From contig NZ_JAJPUI010000005.1 in NCBI RefSeq assembly GCF_021390935.1, positions 186,001 through 250,000 on the forward strand: a DNA stretch of 64,000 bases. Direction: 5' to 3'. Below are positions 50,558-59,114 of the stretch, piece by piece (position 1 is the stretch's first letter; each line of letters starts with the position of its first letter). The translations under genes and the position numbers were made by a program. Source of the stretch: Streptomyces sp. CC228A (GTDB lineage Bacteria > Actinomycetota > Actinomycetes > Streptomycetales > Streptomycetaceae). The notes under the pieces were generated by a model. That model was not told the DNA's origin and did not search any database. It was given only the letters and a program-made list of their open reading frames with translations.

Positions 50558-51146
50558 CAGTAATCCCCTTCGCACCAGCCGTGGATTGCTCCGACACGAA
50601 GCCGGGCGACGGCCGCGCCCATTTCGACCATGTCCAGTCCCGCCGCACAGCGCAGCCGAAAGTGATCACGGGCATCGAGGGCAGTAGTCGATCCAGGCCG
50701 CAAAGGACCTGATCCGTGAACCACAACGGGCGCGCACCCAAGACTCCTCAGACACCGAAGTCACCGACGCGAACGAGCAATGACACGACGCAAAGCATCC
50801 CGGGCAGGCTCTGGGGACTTCATCGGACACTACGCGAAGCCGCATCAAGATCCGGCTGGAAGACGCCTACCGGGCCACAGCGGCACCGACGGACCAAATC
50901 GCACTAAATCAGCACACCTAGTTGTAGATCATGCTTTTGAGCTGGCAGTTCTCGCGAACGACGCGACCACGCCAAGCACCTCAAGAGGGGTTGCCTTCGT
51001 TACCGATCCGAGATGCCTCCATCGCGAGCGAATGCGCCAAATAGGTATATCCGGCACTAAAAGCCCTGCCTTTCATCACGGGAGGGGGGTGTGGCCATAA
51101 CCACTTTCGGACAGTCAGGACATCATTCGCGATTAGGCTTCCAGGC
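50558..51146. other. Non-coding stretch upstream of the PPOX gene
   Basis: Nearly 600 bases of lower GC, especially 50890-51130. It should hold the promoter of the leftward ImmA operon and of the rightward flavoprotein gene. I saw no convincing gene, tRNA end or attachment repeat in it. Confidence 0.45.
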
Positions 51147-51587
51147 ATGCATGCCGAGATACACCGCAAAGGAACTGACTACCTGGAGTTCTGGAATGAG
51201 TACCACCTGTGCACTCTGACCACGCTCCGCCCAGACGGCCGCCCACATGTCGTGCCGGTTGGGGTCACCGTGGACGCCGCCACCGGCATCGCGCGGGTTA
51301 TCACCCGCAAATCGAGCAGAAAAGTCACCAACGTACAGGCGGCGCTTCCCGGCCAAGCGCGCGTCGCCGTCTGCCAGGTGGACGGAGGGCGCTGGGCGAC
51401 GCTGGAAGGCACGGCCGAAGTGCGCACGGACGCAGCCGCAGTGAACGACGCTGTCGCTCGCTACGGAAAGCGATACGGGCGGACGCCGGCACCAGACCCG
51501 GAGCGGGTGGTCATCGAGATCACGATCCACCGGGCCATGGGGCAGGCCGTTGTGCCCAAGCCCAAGGTCGCGAACGCCGCACCCTAG
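51147..51587 (+). CDS. PPOX-class (pyridoxamine 5'-phosphate oxidase-like) flavoprotein
   Basis: 146 residues: a split-barrel protein binding FMN or F420. Conserved parts are CTLTTLRPDGRPHVVPVGVT, RVITRKSSRKVTNVQ and VAVCQVDGGRWATLEGTAEV. Members reduce or oxidise small molecules with F420 or FMN; the substrate here is unknown. ATG 51147 has a poor ribosome-binding site, so the transcript may be nearly leaderless. It stands alone. Confidence 0.85.
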   Translation: MHAEIHRKGTDYLEFWNEYHLCTLTTLRPDGRPHVVPVGVTVDAATGIARVITRKSSRKVTNVQAALPGQARVAVCQVDGGRWATLEGTAEVRTDAAAVNDAVARYGKRYGRTPAPDPERVVIEITIHRAMGQAVVPKPKVANAAP

Positions 51588-51655
51588 GGATCAAGCTGCT
51601 GTCTGAGCCGTTGTGGCCGTACGCAGCGCGGATGTGGCCGAGGCAGCTCACTCCA

Positions 51656-52138
51656 TCAGGTCTGGCTGCCGCGAGTCGCCATCGGCCCAGAAGCCGCGGC
51701 CAGCACGACCCAGGCGGCCTTGTTTCCGCAGTCCGTCACATGAAACCCCCACTGCCCCTGAGCCAACTCGTTCACGATGCGCAGGCCCCGTCCGCGCTCG
51801 ACGAGCAACCCGCCCGCCCCCTCGGCCGGTTCAGGGTCCGGTGACGAGGTGGCACTGCGGTAGAGGCCCTCGGGGAGCAGGGGATCCCCGTCATGGATCT
51901 CGCAGATGTACCTCCCGGCGGCCGAGCGAACGTGCACCTCGTACGGACCGCGCGCGTGCTCGTGCGCGTTCGCCACGAGCTCCGAGACGGCCAGGACTCC
52001 GTCGCTGACGACGGCCCCGGACAGACCCAGGTCCTTGAGGACACGTCGCAGAACCGCGCGGGCTTCGCCGGTCGGGTTGAGGGTGTGGTCGGTCCAGCGG
52101 TACACGAGGCCGAGAACGGCAGACGGAGCGCTGATCAT
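51656..52138 (-). CDS. RsbW-like ATP-binding protein (HATPase_c_2)
   Basis: 160 residues. GHKL site of anti-sigma-factor kinase type: N-box SELVANAHEHA (about 52-62) and G2-like GRGLRIVNELAQGQWG (about 118-133). Streptomycetes carry dozens; they may bind sigma or anti-anti-sigma factors. No sigma gene is adjacent. ATG 52138 follows AGGAGGT; the longer frame upstream is non-coding in composition. Confidence 0.87.
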   Translation of the reverse strand: MISAPSAVLGLVYRWTDHTLNPTGEARAVLRRVLKDLGLSGAVVSDGVLAVSELVANAHEHARGPYEVHVRSAAGRYICEIHDGDPLLPEGLYRSATSSPDPEPAEGAGGLLVERGRGLRIVNELAQGQWGFHVTDCGNKAAWVVLAAASGPMATRGSQT

Positions 52139-52355
52139 CGGGCGACACACCTCCTGTGGGTGACAGCGATGGCCTTCTCCCGGGGCTGCGATGTGGTCGC
52201 GGAAGTGCGGCGAGTACGCCGCTGAGAGGCGTACGGCAGCAGGAATCACCCTGGCTTCGGGCGCGCGGCCCCGGGAGGATCGTGGCTCAGGCACCAGCCA
52301 CGAGGCCGGTCGCGAGTCACGCACTCAACGATGGCCGCCGGTGCCCCTGGTGCTC

Positions 52356-52370
52356 ATGGGCGTTTATGAG
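52356..52370. promoter_or_regulatory. Operator-like site shared with the 56 kb promoter
   Basis: The complement of 52356-52370 is CTCATAAACGCCCAT, 13 of 15 bases like CTCATAAACACTCAT at 56239-56253. It lies 97 bases before the nucleotidyltransferase start. Probably bound by the same regulator. Confidence 0.5.
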
Positions 52371-52466
52371 CGCGAGGGGCCAGCGAGCGGCACGGCACTC
52401 CAGCGAGACCGCCGACCCGCCGCCGGCCTTCGTCTTCGCCCGTCTGGTCACTGGGAGTATGGGCGG

Positions 52467-53090
52467 GTGAGTGCTGACGTGTTGGGACGCTGGGTACCGG
52501 ATCGTCCCGAGGATGTGGCCACGGTCTTCGCCAAGGCGGACTTCCCGTGGTGGATCGCCGGTGGCTACGCGATCGAACTCGCGGTCGGCCGCGAGCTACG
52601 CGCACACGGCGATCTCGACGTCCTCGTCCTCCGGCGTGACCAGGCCCGCGTACAGGATCTCCTGGCCGACTGGGACCTGTACGTGGCGGATCCGCCCGGT
52701 CAGGGGGAGTTGCGGCCGTGGCGTCCTGGAGAGGTCCTTCGGCCGCCGCTCCACGACATCTGGTGCCGCCGCACGCCGGAGGCGCCCTGGTCGGTGCAGC
52801 TCATGCTGGATGAGGCCGAGGGCACCCAGTGGGTCTCGCGGCGCACCCCGGAGATCCGGCTCCCGATCGACCGGCTCGGGCGAACGAGCGAGACGGGCAT
52901 CCCGTATCTCGCGCCCGAGGTGCAGCTCTTCTACAAGGCGAAGGCGACCCGGGACAAGGACGAGACCGACTTCGAAGCTGTACTACCGCTCCTCGACGCT
53001 CCGGCACGCGCCTGGCTGGCGGACGCGATCAGCGTGATCGCGCCCGATCACCCCTGGCTCCGGCGGCTCCTGCCGGTCAGCCGAACGTGA
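52467..53090 (+). CDS. Nucleotidyltransferase-fold protein (aminoglycoside-type)
   Basis: 207 residues from GTG 52467. N-terminal nucleotidyltransferase signature: WWIAGGYAIELAVG then HGDLDVLVLRRDQ (two Asp ligands D-x-D), as in aminoglycoside or lincosamide nucleotidyltransferases; C-terminal part has YLAPEVQLFYKAKA and KDETDFEAVLPLL. Resistance or small-molecule modification is possible; the substrate is unknown. It overlaps the convergent PCC gene by 14 bases. A putative operator shared with the 56 kb cluster precedes it, suggesting co-regulation. Confidence 0.8.
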   Translation: MSADVLGRWVPDRPEDVATVFAKADFPWWIAGGYAIELAVGRELRAHGDLDVLVLRRDQARVQDLLADWDLYVADPPGQGELRPWRPGEVLRPPLHDIWCRRTPEAPWSVQLMLDEAEGTQWVSRRTPEIRLPIDRLGRTSETGIPYLAPEVQLFYKAKATRDKDETDFEAVLPLLDAPARAWLADAISVIAPDHPWLRRLLPVSRT

Positions 53091-53535
53091 GCAGCGGGAC
53101 GTCGTAGAGGTCGGGGTTCCGGGGCCGCGTCATCGTGGGCGACGTGACCTCCACGATCAACAGCTCGCTTAGGAACTGGACCTTGGCGCTGAGGAGGTGG
53201 CTCGTCCTGCCGTCGGCCGACTGGGCCTTGAGGCCGGCGGAGACGTGGATGTGCGGAAGTATCCCGCCGGTGGCCGGGTCGTGGGCGAGCGTGCCCGCGC
53301 CGAACGCCTCGACGTTGGTGACGTAGGTCTTCGCCCAGACCGGCGCGTCCGGGTCCGCGAGCTTCTCGCAGGCGCCCACGATCTCGGCCTCCGCGAAGGC
53401 TCCGATGAACGAGGGGATGTAGCCCTGCCGTACGCCGTTGCCCCGGCAGAAGGTGGACAACGCCTCGAAGAAGTCCTCCCCGTGGTTGAAGGTGACGCCG
53501 AAGGTACGGCCTACGGTCAGCTCGTGAGCACGCAT
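53077..53535 (-). CDS. PCC/DUF296-domain protein
   Basis: 152 residues from ATG 53535 (AGGAGAC). PCC (DUF296) domain: YIPSFIGAFAEAEIVGACE, HIHVSAGLKA (metal-site His residues) and LIVEVTSPT near the end. In plants the domain belongs to AT-hook proteins; bacterial members are trimers of unknown function and some act in small-molecule biosynthesis loci. It lies 26 bases after the asparaginase gene in the same direction, so the two are probably co-transcribed. Confidence 0.85.
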   Translation of the reverse strand: MRAHELTVGRTFGVTFNHGEDFFEALSTFCRGNGVRQGYIPSFIGAFAEAEIVGACEKLADPDAPVWAKTYVTNVEAFGAGTLAHDPATGGILPHIHVSAGLKAQSADGRTSHLLSAKVQFLSELLIVEVTSPTMTRPRNPDLYDVPLLTFG

Positions 53536-53561
53536 GTGCGGGTGTCTCCTGAAGAGGTGGG

Positions 53562-54563
53562 TCAGCGGGCCAAGGCGGTGGTGAAGGTCTCGCGGACCGC
53601 CGCCCCGTCGGCGCCCTGGGCAAGCAGGGCCTGCAACAGGAGCCGCGCCTGGTAAGGGCCGAGGTCTCCAGCTCCGATGAGTCCTCGTCCGAGAAGGTCC
53701 TTCTCGGAACCGGGGAAGCCGTACGTGTCCGAGAGGACGGGGCCGTTGCCGATGCGGGAGGCGAGGACCACGGGGATGCGGGACGCGAGCTTGGTGAGCC
53801 CTTCGACGAGACGCTCCGGGACGTGGCCGACGCCGAAGGCCGCGACCACGAGTCCGTCGCAGTTGCCGTCCCACAGGTCGAGCAGGGTGCCGTCGTCGCC
53901 GAGGGTGACGGTGTAGAGCCCGACGCGCGCCTCACGGTCGGGGGCGCCGACCAGCGGTCCACGGGATGGCAGGCCGCCCACCAGCCGCACCCGGTTCTCC
54001 GCGATCCGCGCGATCGGGCCGCACGCTGGTGAGGTGAAGGCGGCGGGGCTGGTGGTGTGGGACTTGCGGACGGTCCGGGCCGAGTGGATCTCGTCGCCGA
54101 GTACGACGAGGCAGCCGGCGCCACTGAGTCCGGGATCGGCGGCGGCCAGGACGGCGGCGTGGAGGTTGGCCGGACCGTCAGCGCCGGGCAGGGTGGGATT
54201 GCGCATCGCGCCAGTGACGACGACCGGCTGCTCGTGGCCGTGGTAGAGGTCGAGGAGGAAGGCGGTCTCCTCGATGGTGTCGGTGCCCTGGGTGATGACG
54301 ACGCCGTCAATGTCGCCGGCCTCCAGCTCCGCCGTGATCGCGGCCGACAGTGCGGTGAGGTCCTCGAAGGTCAGGGAGGCGCCGGGCAGACGCCGGAAGT
54401 CCCGCACCTTGAGGCCGATGCCGCTCGTGGCCAGAGCGGGTACCGCAGCGAGGAGTTCGTGGGCCGAGAGCGCGGGAACGACGCCTCCGGTGGTGGGATC
54501 GGTGGTCATGGCGATCGTGCCGCCGAGGGAGAAGACCGCCACGTTCCTGACCGACTCCGTCAT
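53562..54563 (-). CDS. L-asparaginase-like amidohydrolase
   Basis: 333 residues from ATG 54563. Catalytic signatures: SLGGTIAMT (about 12-20, first Thr) and VITQGTDTIEETAFLL (about 88-103, T-D pair); lysine partner in TGAMRNP region; C-terminal part (GRGLIGAGDLGPYQARLLL) as in type II-like bacterial asparaginases. No signal peptide, so cytoplasmic. It may act on asparagine or on a related amide of the neighbouring pathway. Confidence 0.9.
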   Translation of the reverse strand: MTESVRNVAVFSLGGTIAMTTDPTTGGVVPALSAHELLAAVPALATSGIGLKVRDFRRLPGASLTFEDLTALSAAITAELEAGDIDGVVITQGTDTIEETAFLLDLYHGHEQPVVVTGAMRNPTLPGADGPANLHAAVLAAADPGLSGAGCLVVLGDEIHSARTVRKSHTTSPAAFTSPACGPIARIAENRVRLVGGLPSRGPLVGAPDREARVGLYTVTLGDDGTLLDLWDGNCDGLVVAAFGVGHVPERLVEGLTKLASRIPVVLASRIGNGPVLSDTYGFPGSEKDLLGRGLIGAGDLGPYQARLLLQALLAQGADGAAVRETFTTALAR

Positions 54564-54622
54564 ATCCCCTGCTCCCCTGTCCGGACGCCGCCGAGCGCGG
54601 CCTCACGAGTGGTTCACGCAGG

Positions 54623-56185
54623 CTATCGGGTCGGCGCCGTCCGGGTACGCGGAATGATCACCAGCTGCTCGGTCACGAACCGGCAGGCAGCCTCCAGCCC
54701 TTCGAGGCCGAGCAACCGGCTGCGCGGCCGGGCGAGCCGCTCCGTGCCGACGGCCGACAACTGTGCGCACCGGCGACCGAGCCAGGAGGCGTCGAGGCCG
54801 AGGTACTCCGCCGTCGCCGCGAGGCGCTGTCCGGCCTGCTCGGCCGCTGTGGCCGAGTGGTGGCTGACATGGCCGGTCACATCGGCGAACGTCCGCAGGG
54901 CTCCCGGCCGCGCGGTGACGGCGAGGTGGGACGCTCCCTCGGTCCGTACCCAAGAGGCGATGACAGCCCGACGCCCGGGAGAGAGGGCGAAACCGTCAGT
55001 GTGCGCGAAGCCTCCGTCGTCGGTCACCCAAGTGCGAATGCCGAAGGACTCCATGAGCGCGATGGCGAGGAACAGCAGAACGCGCTCGTACGCCGGCGAG
55101 GAGGCGATCGCCGTCTCGGGAACGCAGAACCCCCGGCCGCTCGTACCGCCGGGACGTGGCGGGGCCATTCGTTCGAGGTAGCGGTACTTGTGCCGGAAGA
55201 ACAGCCAGGTGGCGGCCTCCTCACCGCGCTGTTCCCTGGTCCAGAAGACGGGTGCGTCGCCAAGATGGTCACGGTGGCCCAGGATGTACCGGGCGGCGGT
55301 CTCCGAGCCGATGAGCATCCGGGAGACTTCGGTCAGTCCCTGATCGGCGGCGATTGGTGCGCCTGGGGAAGCGGTGAGCGAGGCCAGCGAGGTGTGCAGG
55401 GTCTGGTCGTCGCCGAGCAGTGCTGCCTCGAATCCCGACACGGCCCACAGGATGCCGTAGGTCAGGTCGTCCAGTTCGTACGCGGCGGGGATGTCGATCG
55501 GGTCCGAGGCGGTGGCGCGTACGCCGCTCGGACGGGCGTCGGTTACGAACTGCCGGACCGCCCCGTCCACCGTGCGGTTCGCGACGACGAGCGCGCGCAT
55601 CGGCATGGTGCGCCAGGCATCCAGCTCCGGGCGGGAGTCGAGTCTCAGGTTGTCCCCGAGGAAGGAGGCCGCGGGAAGGGTCAGCACGGGAAGCGCCGTC
55701 GTCGAGACGGACCGGCCGGCGGGTAACAGAAGCTGGCCCGGACCTTCGGGCAGCGCCGCGTACCCACGGGCTCCGGTGTCCGCCGCTCCCAGTCGGCCCG
55801 TGGCGTCCGGGATGTGTGGATCGGCCGTGGGCAGGAGCCCGAGCAGCTCCTCCGGGACTCCCAGCGCATCGGTCCACTGGACGAACTGCCGTCGGTCGCG
55901 GATCTGTTTGAGCCCGCGTTCCAGTCTGCTGACCTCGGCCTGGTCGATGCTGACCATCCGCGCCACGCCGGCCTGGGAGAGGCCCGTGTGCTTCCTGAAC
56001 AGCTTGACGACGGTGCCGAGTTCCCATGCGGCCACGGCTCGCCGGACCGTCGGATCACGCCAGAAGGCCGGGTCGGCCCGTCGGGCGGCCGGCCCGTCCT
56101 GGCACGAGGCGCATCGTGTACCCGCGTTGAAGCGACTGAGAAGGGCACCGCAGCGCGTACACCGCCGCTGTCCGCTGTCGACCAT
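54623..56185 (-). CDS. Zinc-ribbon/XRE regulator divergent from the biosynthetic operon
   Basis: 520 residues. N-terminal zinc ribbon CTRCGALLSR...CASC (about 9-28), then HTH of XRE type (KLFRKHTGLSQAGVARMVSI, DQAEVSRLERGLKQI; about 60-105), and a long C-terminal domain (150-520) without a recognised fold that may bind a ligand. ATG 56185 is chosen since GGGAGA is 9 bases upstream. It is read divergently from the operon at 56342 and is its likely regulator, perhaps through the CTCATAAAC site in between. Confidence 0.82.
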   Translation of the reverse strand: MVDSGQRRCTRCGALLSRFNAGTRCASCQDGPAARRADPAFWRDPTVRRAVAAWELGTVVKLFRKHTGLSQAGVARMVSIDQAEVSRLERGLKQIRDRRQFVQWTDALGVPEELLGLLPTADPHIPDATGRLGAADTGARGYAALPEGPGQLLLPAGRSVSTTALPVLTLPAASFLGDNLRLDSRPELDAWRTMPMRALVVANRTVDGAVRQFVTDARPSGVRATASDPIDIPAAYELDDLTYGILWAVSGFEAALLGDDQTLHTSLASLTASPGAPIAADQGLTEVSRMLIGSETAARYILGHRDHLGDAPVFWTREQRGEEAATWLFFRHKYRYLERMAPPRPGGTSGRGFCVPETAIASSPAYERVLLFLAIALMESFGIRTWVTDDGGFAHTDGFALSPGRRAVIASWVRTEGASHLAVTARPGALRTFADVTGHVSHHSATAAEQAGQRLAATAEYLGLDASWLGRRCAQLSAVGTERLARPRSRLLGLEGLEAACRFVTEQLVIIPRTRTAPTR

Positions 56186-56238
56186 GGTCGGCATTCTCCC
56201 TCTCTCCGCGACCACCCGGACACGTTCCGCTGATGGGG

Positions 56239-56253
56239 CTCATAAACACTCAT
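56239..56253. promoter_or_regulatory. Operator-like direct repeat in the divergent promoter
   Basis: CTCATAAACACTCAT contains CTCAT twice, 10 bases apart, in the 156-base gap between regulator and operon. A near copy in the other orientation lies at 52356-52370. Likely target of the zinc-ribbon/XRE regulator. Confidence 0.55.
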
Positions 56254-56341
56254 AGGCGGGGGCCTTCGTGGCGGCCATCGTGGTGGAGCACCACCGACCG
56301 GAGTCGCGTGCCGCGACTCCCCGGACGTGAGGATCCGACCT

Positions 56342-57103
56342 GTGACCTCCTTGACCCTGCCGCCCCGGCCCCCCGGTTCGCCACCGCTGGCCCATGCCTG
56401 GCAGACGCTGGCGGACGGGCTGCTGACCCAGCGGCTCCATCTCCATCTCGACGAATGGCGGGCTGCCGTCGCCGAGGAGAAGGCGCTGCCGGATGTACCG
56501 GGCGCCGATGTCTCCGTGCTGGCCCAGCGCCCGTCTCCGCTGCCGGCAGGCGACGGGTCCGCGATGGCGCTGCTGGAGGACGCCGGGCTCGGCTTCTGGT
56601 GGGAGCTTCCCCAACGAAACGGAGCGGAGTCGCGGAACCAGCGCGGGGCGCTTCACCGCGCCGCCGACACCGCTGCCCAGAGCATCCTCGCGGAGCAGTC
56701 CGGGGCGGCCTGGTCCGACGCCGTGACGGCCGTCAGCGCCGCCGCCGCGTGGTGGGTGGGCTTCTTCACGGTCATCCGCCACCGCGGGGTGCACCACATC
56801 ACGCTGGAGCCGCACCCGGGCCCGCTCCATGAGCAGGCCCTGGGCACCGCGGTGGGCGTCGTGGCACACGGCATGGCCACGCGGGTGCTGGAGGCGGCTC
56901 TGCGCGACTCCGACGACGACCCGGCCCTCCGCGCCGCGTACTGCCGGGCCATCGAGGCCGACATCTGCGCCGAGCCCGAGCTGCCCCGCCTCGTCGACGA
57001 GTTGGCGGAGCTGCGGCTCGTGGACCTGGTGTCCACCACGGCCCGTTGGCGGGGCCGCTTCACCAAGTACGCCGGCGGCACGGGGGCGGGGCAGGTCGAA
57101 TGA
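56342..57103 (+). CDS. Unrecognised first gene of the cluster
   Basis: 253 residues from GTG 56342 (GAGGAT upstream). Mostly helical: LAHAWQTLADGLLTQRLHLH, LHRAADTAAQSILAEQSGAA, IRHRGVHHITLEPHPGPLHE. A His-rich middle (HRGVHHITLEPH) could bind metal. No family recognised. The stop overlaps the kinase start (ATGA, 57100), so it belongs to the operon. Confidence 0.72.
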   Translation: MTSLTLPPRPPGSPPLAHAWQTLADGLLTQRLHLHLDEWRAAVAEEKALPDVPGADVSVLAQRPSPLPAGDGSAMALLEDAGLGFWWELPQRNGAESRNQRGALHRAADTAAQSILAEQSGAAWSDAVTAVSAAAAWWVGFFTVIRHRGVHHITLEPHPGPLHEQALGTAVGVVAHGMATRVLEAALRDSDDDPALRAAYCRAIEADICAEPELPRLVDELAELRLVDLVSTTARWRGRFTKYAGGTGAGQVE

Positions 57104-57786
57104 ACCACCGCTATCCGTTCATCGTCATCGAGGGGCTCGACGGCACCGGCAAGACGACGCTGCGCAAGGGTCTGTTCCGGCTCTGGGAGGGGCTCTACGG
57201 AGTCACCCCGCTGTGCATGCTCACCACCAACTTCCTCGCCGCCGACCAGGCCGCCGCCATCGTCACCGGCAAGTACCAGCCGAACGCCGGGAACCGTGAC
57301 GCCTACCTGTCCGCGATCGCCGCGGACAAGCGGGCCACGCTGGATCGCCTCGTGCTCCCCCAGCGGCCGGCCCGGCCCGTGATCGCGGATCGCTGGCTCC
57401 TCAGCGAGCTGGCCTTCTTCGCGGTGAAGCACGGCATGAGGGCGTCGGAGACGTACGGGGCGCTGGCCGCGCAGCTCACCGTGGCCCCGGATCTCACGCT
57501 CGTCCTGGACCTGGAGACCGACGCCTCGATGAGCCGGGCGCAGGCCCGACAGGGTGACGCCGTCCGGGCCGACTGGGACGTGCACGACGTCCAGAGCCGG
57601 GTTCGCGAGACCTACGAGGCCGTGGTCTCGAAGCCCGACGAGTTCCCGCTCCTCGGCGAAGTGGTCCGTCTGGACGCCCGCCGACCCCGGTCCGAGGTGC
57701 TGCTCGCCGCCTGGGACGTATTGCGCGAACGACAGCTGGTACCGCCCATCGCCGCCCACGCGGAAGGAGCAGAGACCCATGGCTGA
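57100..57786 (+). CDS. Thymidylate-kinase-like P-loop kinase
   Basis: 228 residues. P-loop GLDGTGKTT (12-20), DRW motif in VIADRWLLSELAFF (about 91), and PDLTLVLDLE (about 130) as in dTMP kinases; the LID region (RQGDAVRADWD) is shortened and Asp-rich. In a biosynthetic operon it more likely phosphorylates a pathway nucleotide or analogue than serves housekeeping. ATG 57100 overlaps the previous stop; the end overlaps the next gene by 8 bases. Confidence 0.83.
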   Translation: MNHRYPFIVIEGLDGTGKTTLRKGLFRLWEGLYGVTPLCMLTTNFLAADQAAAIVTGKYQPNAGNRDAYLSAIAADKRATLDRLVLPQRPARPVIADRWLLSELAFFAVKHGMRASETYGALAAQLTVAPDLTLVLDLETDASMSRAQARQGDAVRADWDVHDVQSRVRETYEAVVSKPDEFPLLGEVVRLDARRPRSEVLLAAWDVLRERQLVPPIAAHAEGAETHG

Positions 57787-58648
57787 CGGCACGAAGGCGA
57801 TGCGCCTGCGCGAGGCCCTCGACGACAGCGAGCGGGAGAGCCCGGTACTGGCGATCGGTGCGGTGAACGCGCTCGCCGCGCACGTCGCGGCGGAGGCGGG
57901 CTTCGACGCCCTGTGGGTGAGCGGCTTGGAGGTGTCCGCGGCCTCCGGCCTGCCGGACGCCAACGTCCTGGGCCCTCGGGACCTGTCCGACGTGGTCGCC
58001 TCGCTCGGCCGTGTCACCGAACTGCCCGTCATCGTGGACATCGACAACGCGGGCGGTTCGGTGCGCACGGCGGAGCGGTTCGCGTACGACCTGATGCGCG
58101 CCGGAGCTACGGCGGTGTGCGTCGAGGACAGCGCTTACCCGAAGTGCAACAGCTTCGCGGCCCACCGGGCCCAGACCCTCGCCGACCAGGACCTGCTGTG
58201 CGAGCAGGTGGGGCGCATACGGAAGGTCGCCGGTGACGGCCTCGTGGTCGTGGCCCGCACCGAGGCCCTGATCGCCGGCGAGGACATGGCCACGGCGATC
58301 GCCCGCGCCGAGGCGTACGCCGAGGCCGGGGCGGATGCGGTACTCGTCCACTCCAAGGACGCGACCGGTGACCAGGCGCGGGCCATCGGACGTGCGTGGA
58401 GTCACGGCGTGCCGCTGGTCAGCGTGCCCACGGCGTTCCCCGACCTGAGCGCCGCCGAACTCGGCGACGCCGGCTTCCGCCTCTGCATCTACGCGAACCA
58501 GCTCAGCCGTGCCGCCCTCGCGGGTATGCGCACCGCCGCCCGTCAGTTCCGGCGCGGAGGGAGTTTCCGCTCCACCGTCGCGGGGTCACTCGCGGAGGTC
58601 GGCGACCTGATGCGCGTCGGCGAACCGGAGGCTCTGTCGTGCCTCTGA
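57779..58648 (+). CDS. Isocitrate lyase/PEP mutase superfamily enzyme
   Basis: 289 residues from ATG 57779 (GGAAGGAG). TIM-barrel signatures: AGFDALWVSGLEVSAASGLP, VIVDIDNAGG (Mg2+ ligands, about 84-93) and GATAVCVEDSAYPKCNSF (about 108-124). True PEP mutases have EDK-x-FPK-x-NS; here the Lys is Ser (EDSAYPKCNS), while PK and NS remain. It may form or cleave a C-P or C-C bond on a phosphoenolpyruvate- or oxaloacetate-like substrate. Whether a phosphonate is made cannot be decided. Confidence 0.83.
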   Translation: MADGTKAMRLREALDDSERESPVLAIGAVNALAAHVAAEAGFDALWVSGLEVSAASGLPDANVLGPRDLSDVVASLGRVTELPVIVDIDNAGGSVRTAERFAYDLMRAGATAVCVEDSAYPKCNSFAAHRAQTLADQDLLCEQVGRIRKVAGDGLVVVARTEALIAGEDMATAIARAEAYAEAGADAVLVHSKDATGDQARAIGRAWSHGVPLVSVPTAFPDLSAAELGDAGFRLCIYANQLSRAALAGMRTAARQFRRGGSFRSTVAGSLAEVGDLMRVGEPEALSCL

Positions 58649-59109
58649 CACCCGAACTGCCTCGGATCAGTGTCTCCGTGAAGGCGGCGATCGTGCGCGA
58701 CGGCGCCGTCCTGCTGCTGTCGTACAACGACGAGGCCGGGTTCCACTACAACCTCCCCGGCGGCAAGGCCCAGGTCGGCGAGGACCTGCGCCAGGCCGTG
58801 AACCGCAAGGTCGCGCAGGAGACCGGCCTCCAGGTCGTGGCCCGGCGTCTGCTGTGCGTCGTCGAGTACGTCCCCGAGTCGTGGCAGGGCGAGTTCGGAG
58901 ACGTACAGAAGGTTCAGTTCAATTTCCTCGCGGAGCAGATGGACGACGCCGAGCCGCGCATGCCTGAACCGCCGGACCCCATCCAGGTGGGTTTCGAGTG
59001 GGTGCCGCTGGAACGTATCGGCGACGTGTACCTGCTGCCCCGGATCAACCGCCCACTGTCGGCAGCGTTGAGCGGGGAACTCGCCGACCCCTTCGTGGAC
59101 AGGTGGTGA
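58639..59109 (+). CDS. NUDIX-like hydrolase with altered Nudix box
   Basis: 156 residues from GTG 58639 (GGAGG), overlapping the previous gene by 10 bases. NUDIX fold: VKAAIVRDGAVLLLSYND, then GGKAQVGEDLRQAVNRKVAQ followed by ETGL. The consensus RE-x2-EE is RK-x2-QE here, so metal binding may be changed. It may cleave a nucleoside-diphosphate-linked intermediate or act as a sanitising enzyme. Operon member. Confidence 0.8.
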   Translation: MPLTPELPRISVSVKAAIVRDGAVLLLSYNDEAGFHYNLPGGKAQVGEDLRQAVNRKVAQETGLQVVARRLLCVVEYVPESWQGEFGDVQKVQFNFLAEQMDDAEPRMPEPPDPIQVGFEWVPLERIGDVYLLPRINRPLSAALSGELADPFVDRW

Positions 59110-59114
59110 CCTTC

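Noticed and set aside
47582..50563. 993-residue rightward ORF opposite the amidohydrolase, membrane-protein and ImmA genes
   Set aside because: It is an antisense shadow: the leftward frames have metal-site, membrane and HExxH motifs and proper ribosome-binding sites, while this frame has His/Arg-rich low-complexity sequence.
50576..51146. Short ORFs of 60-100 residues in the low-GC gap
   Set aside because: No ribosome-binding sites, poor codon bias and no motifs.
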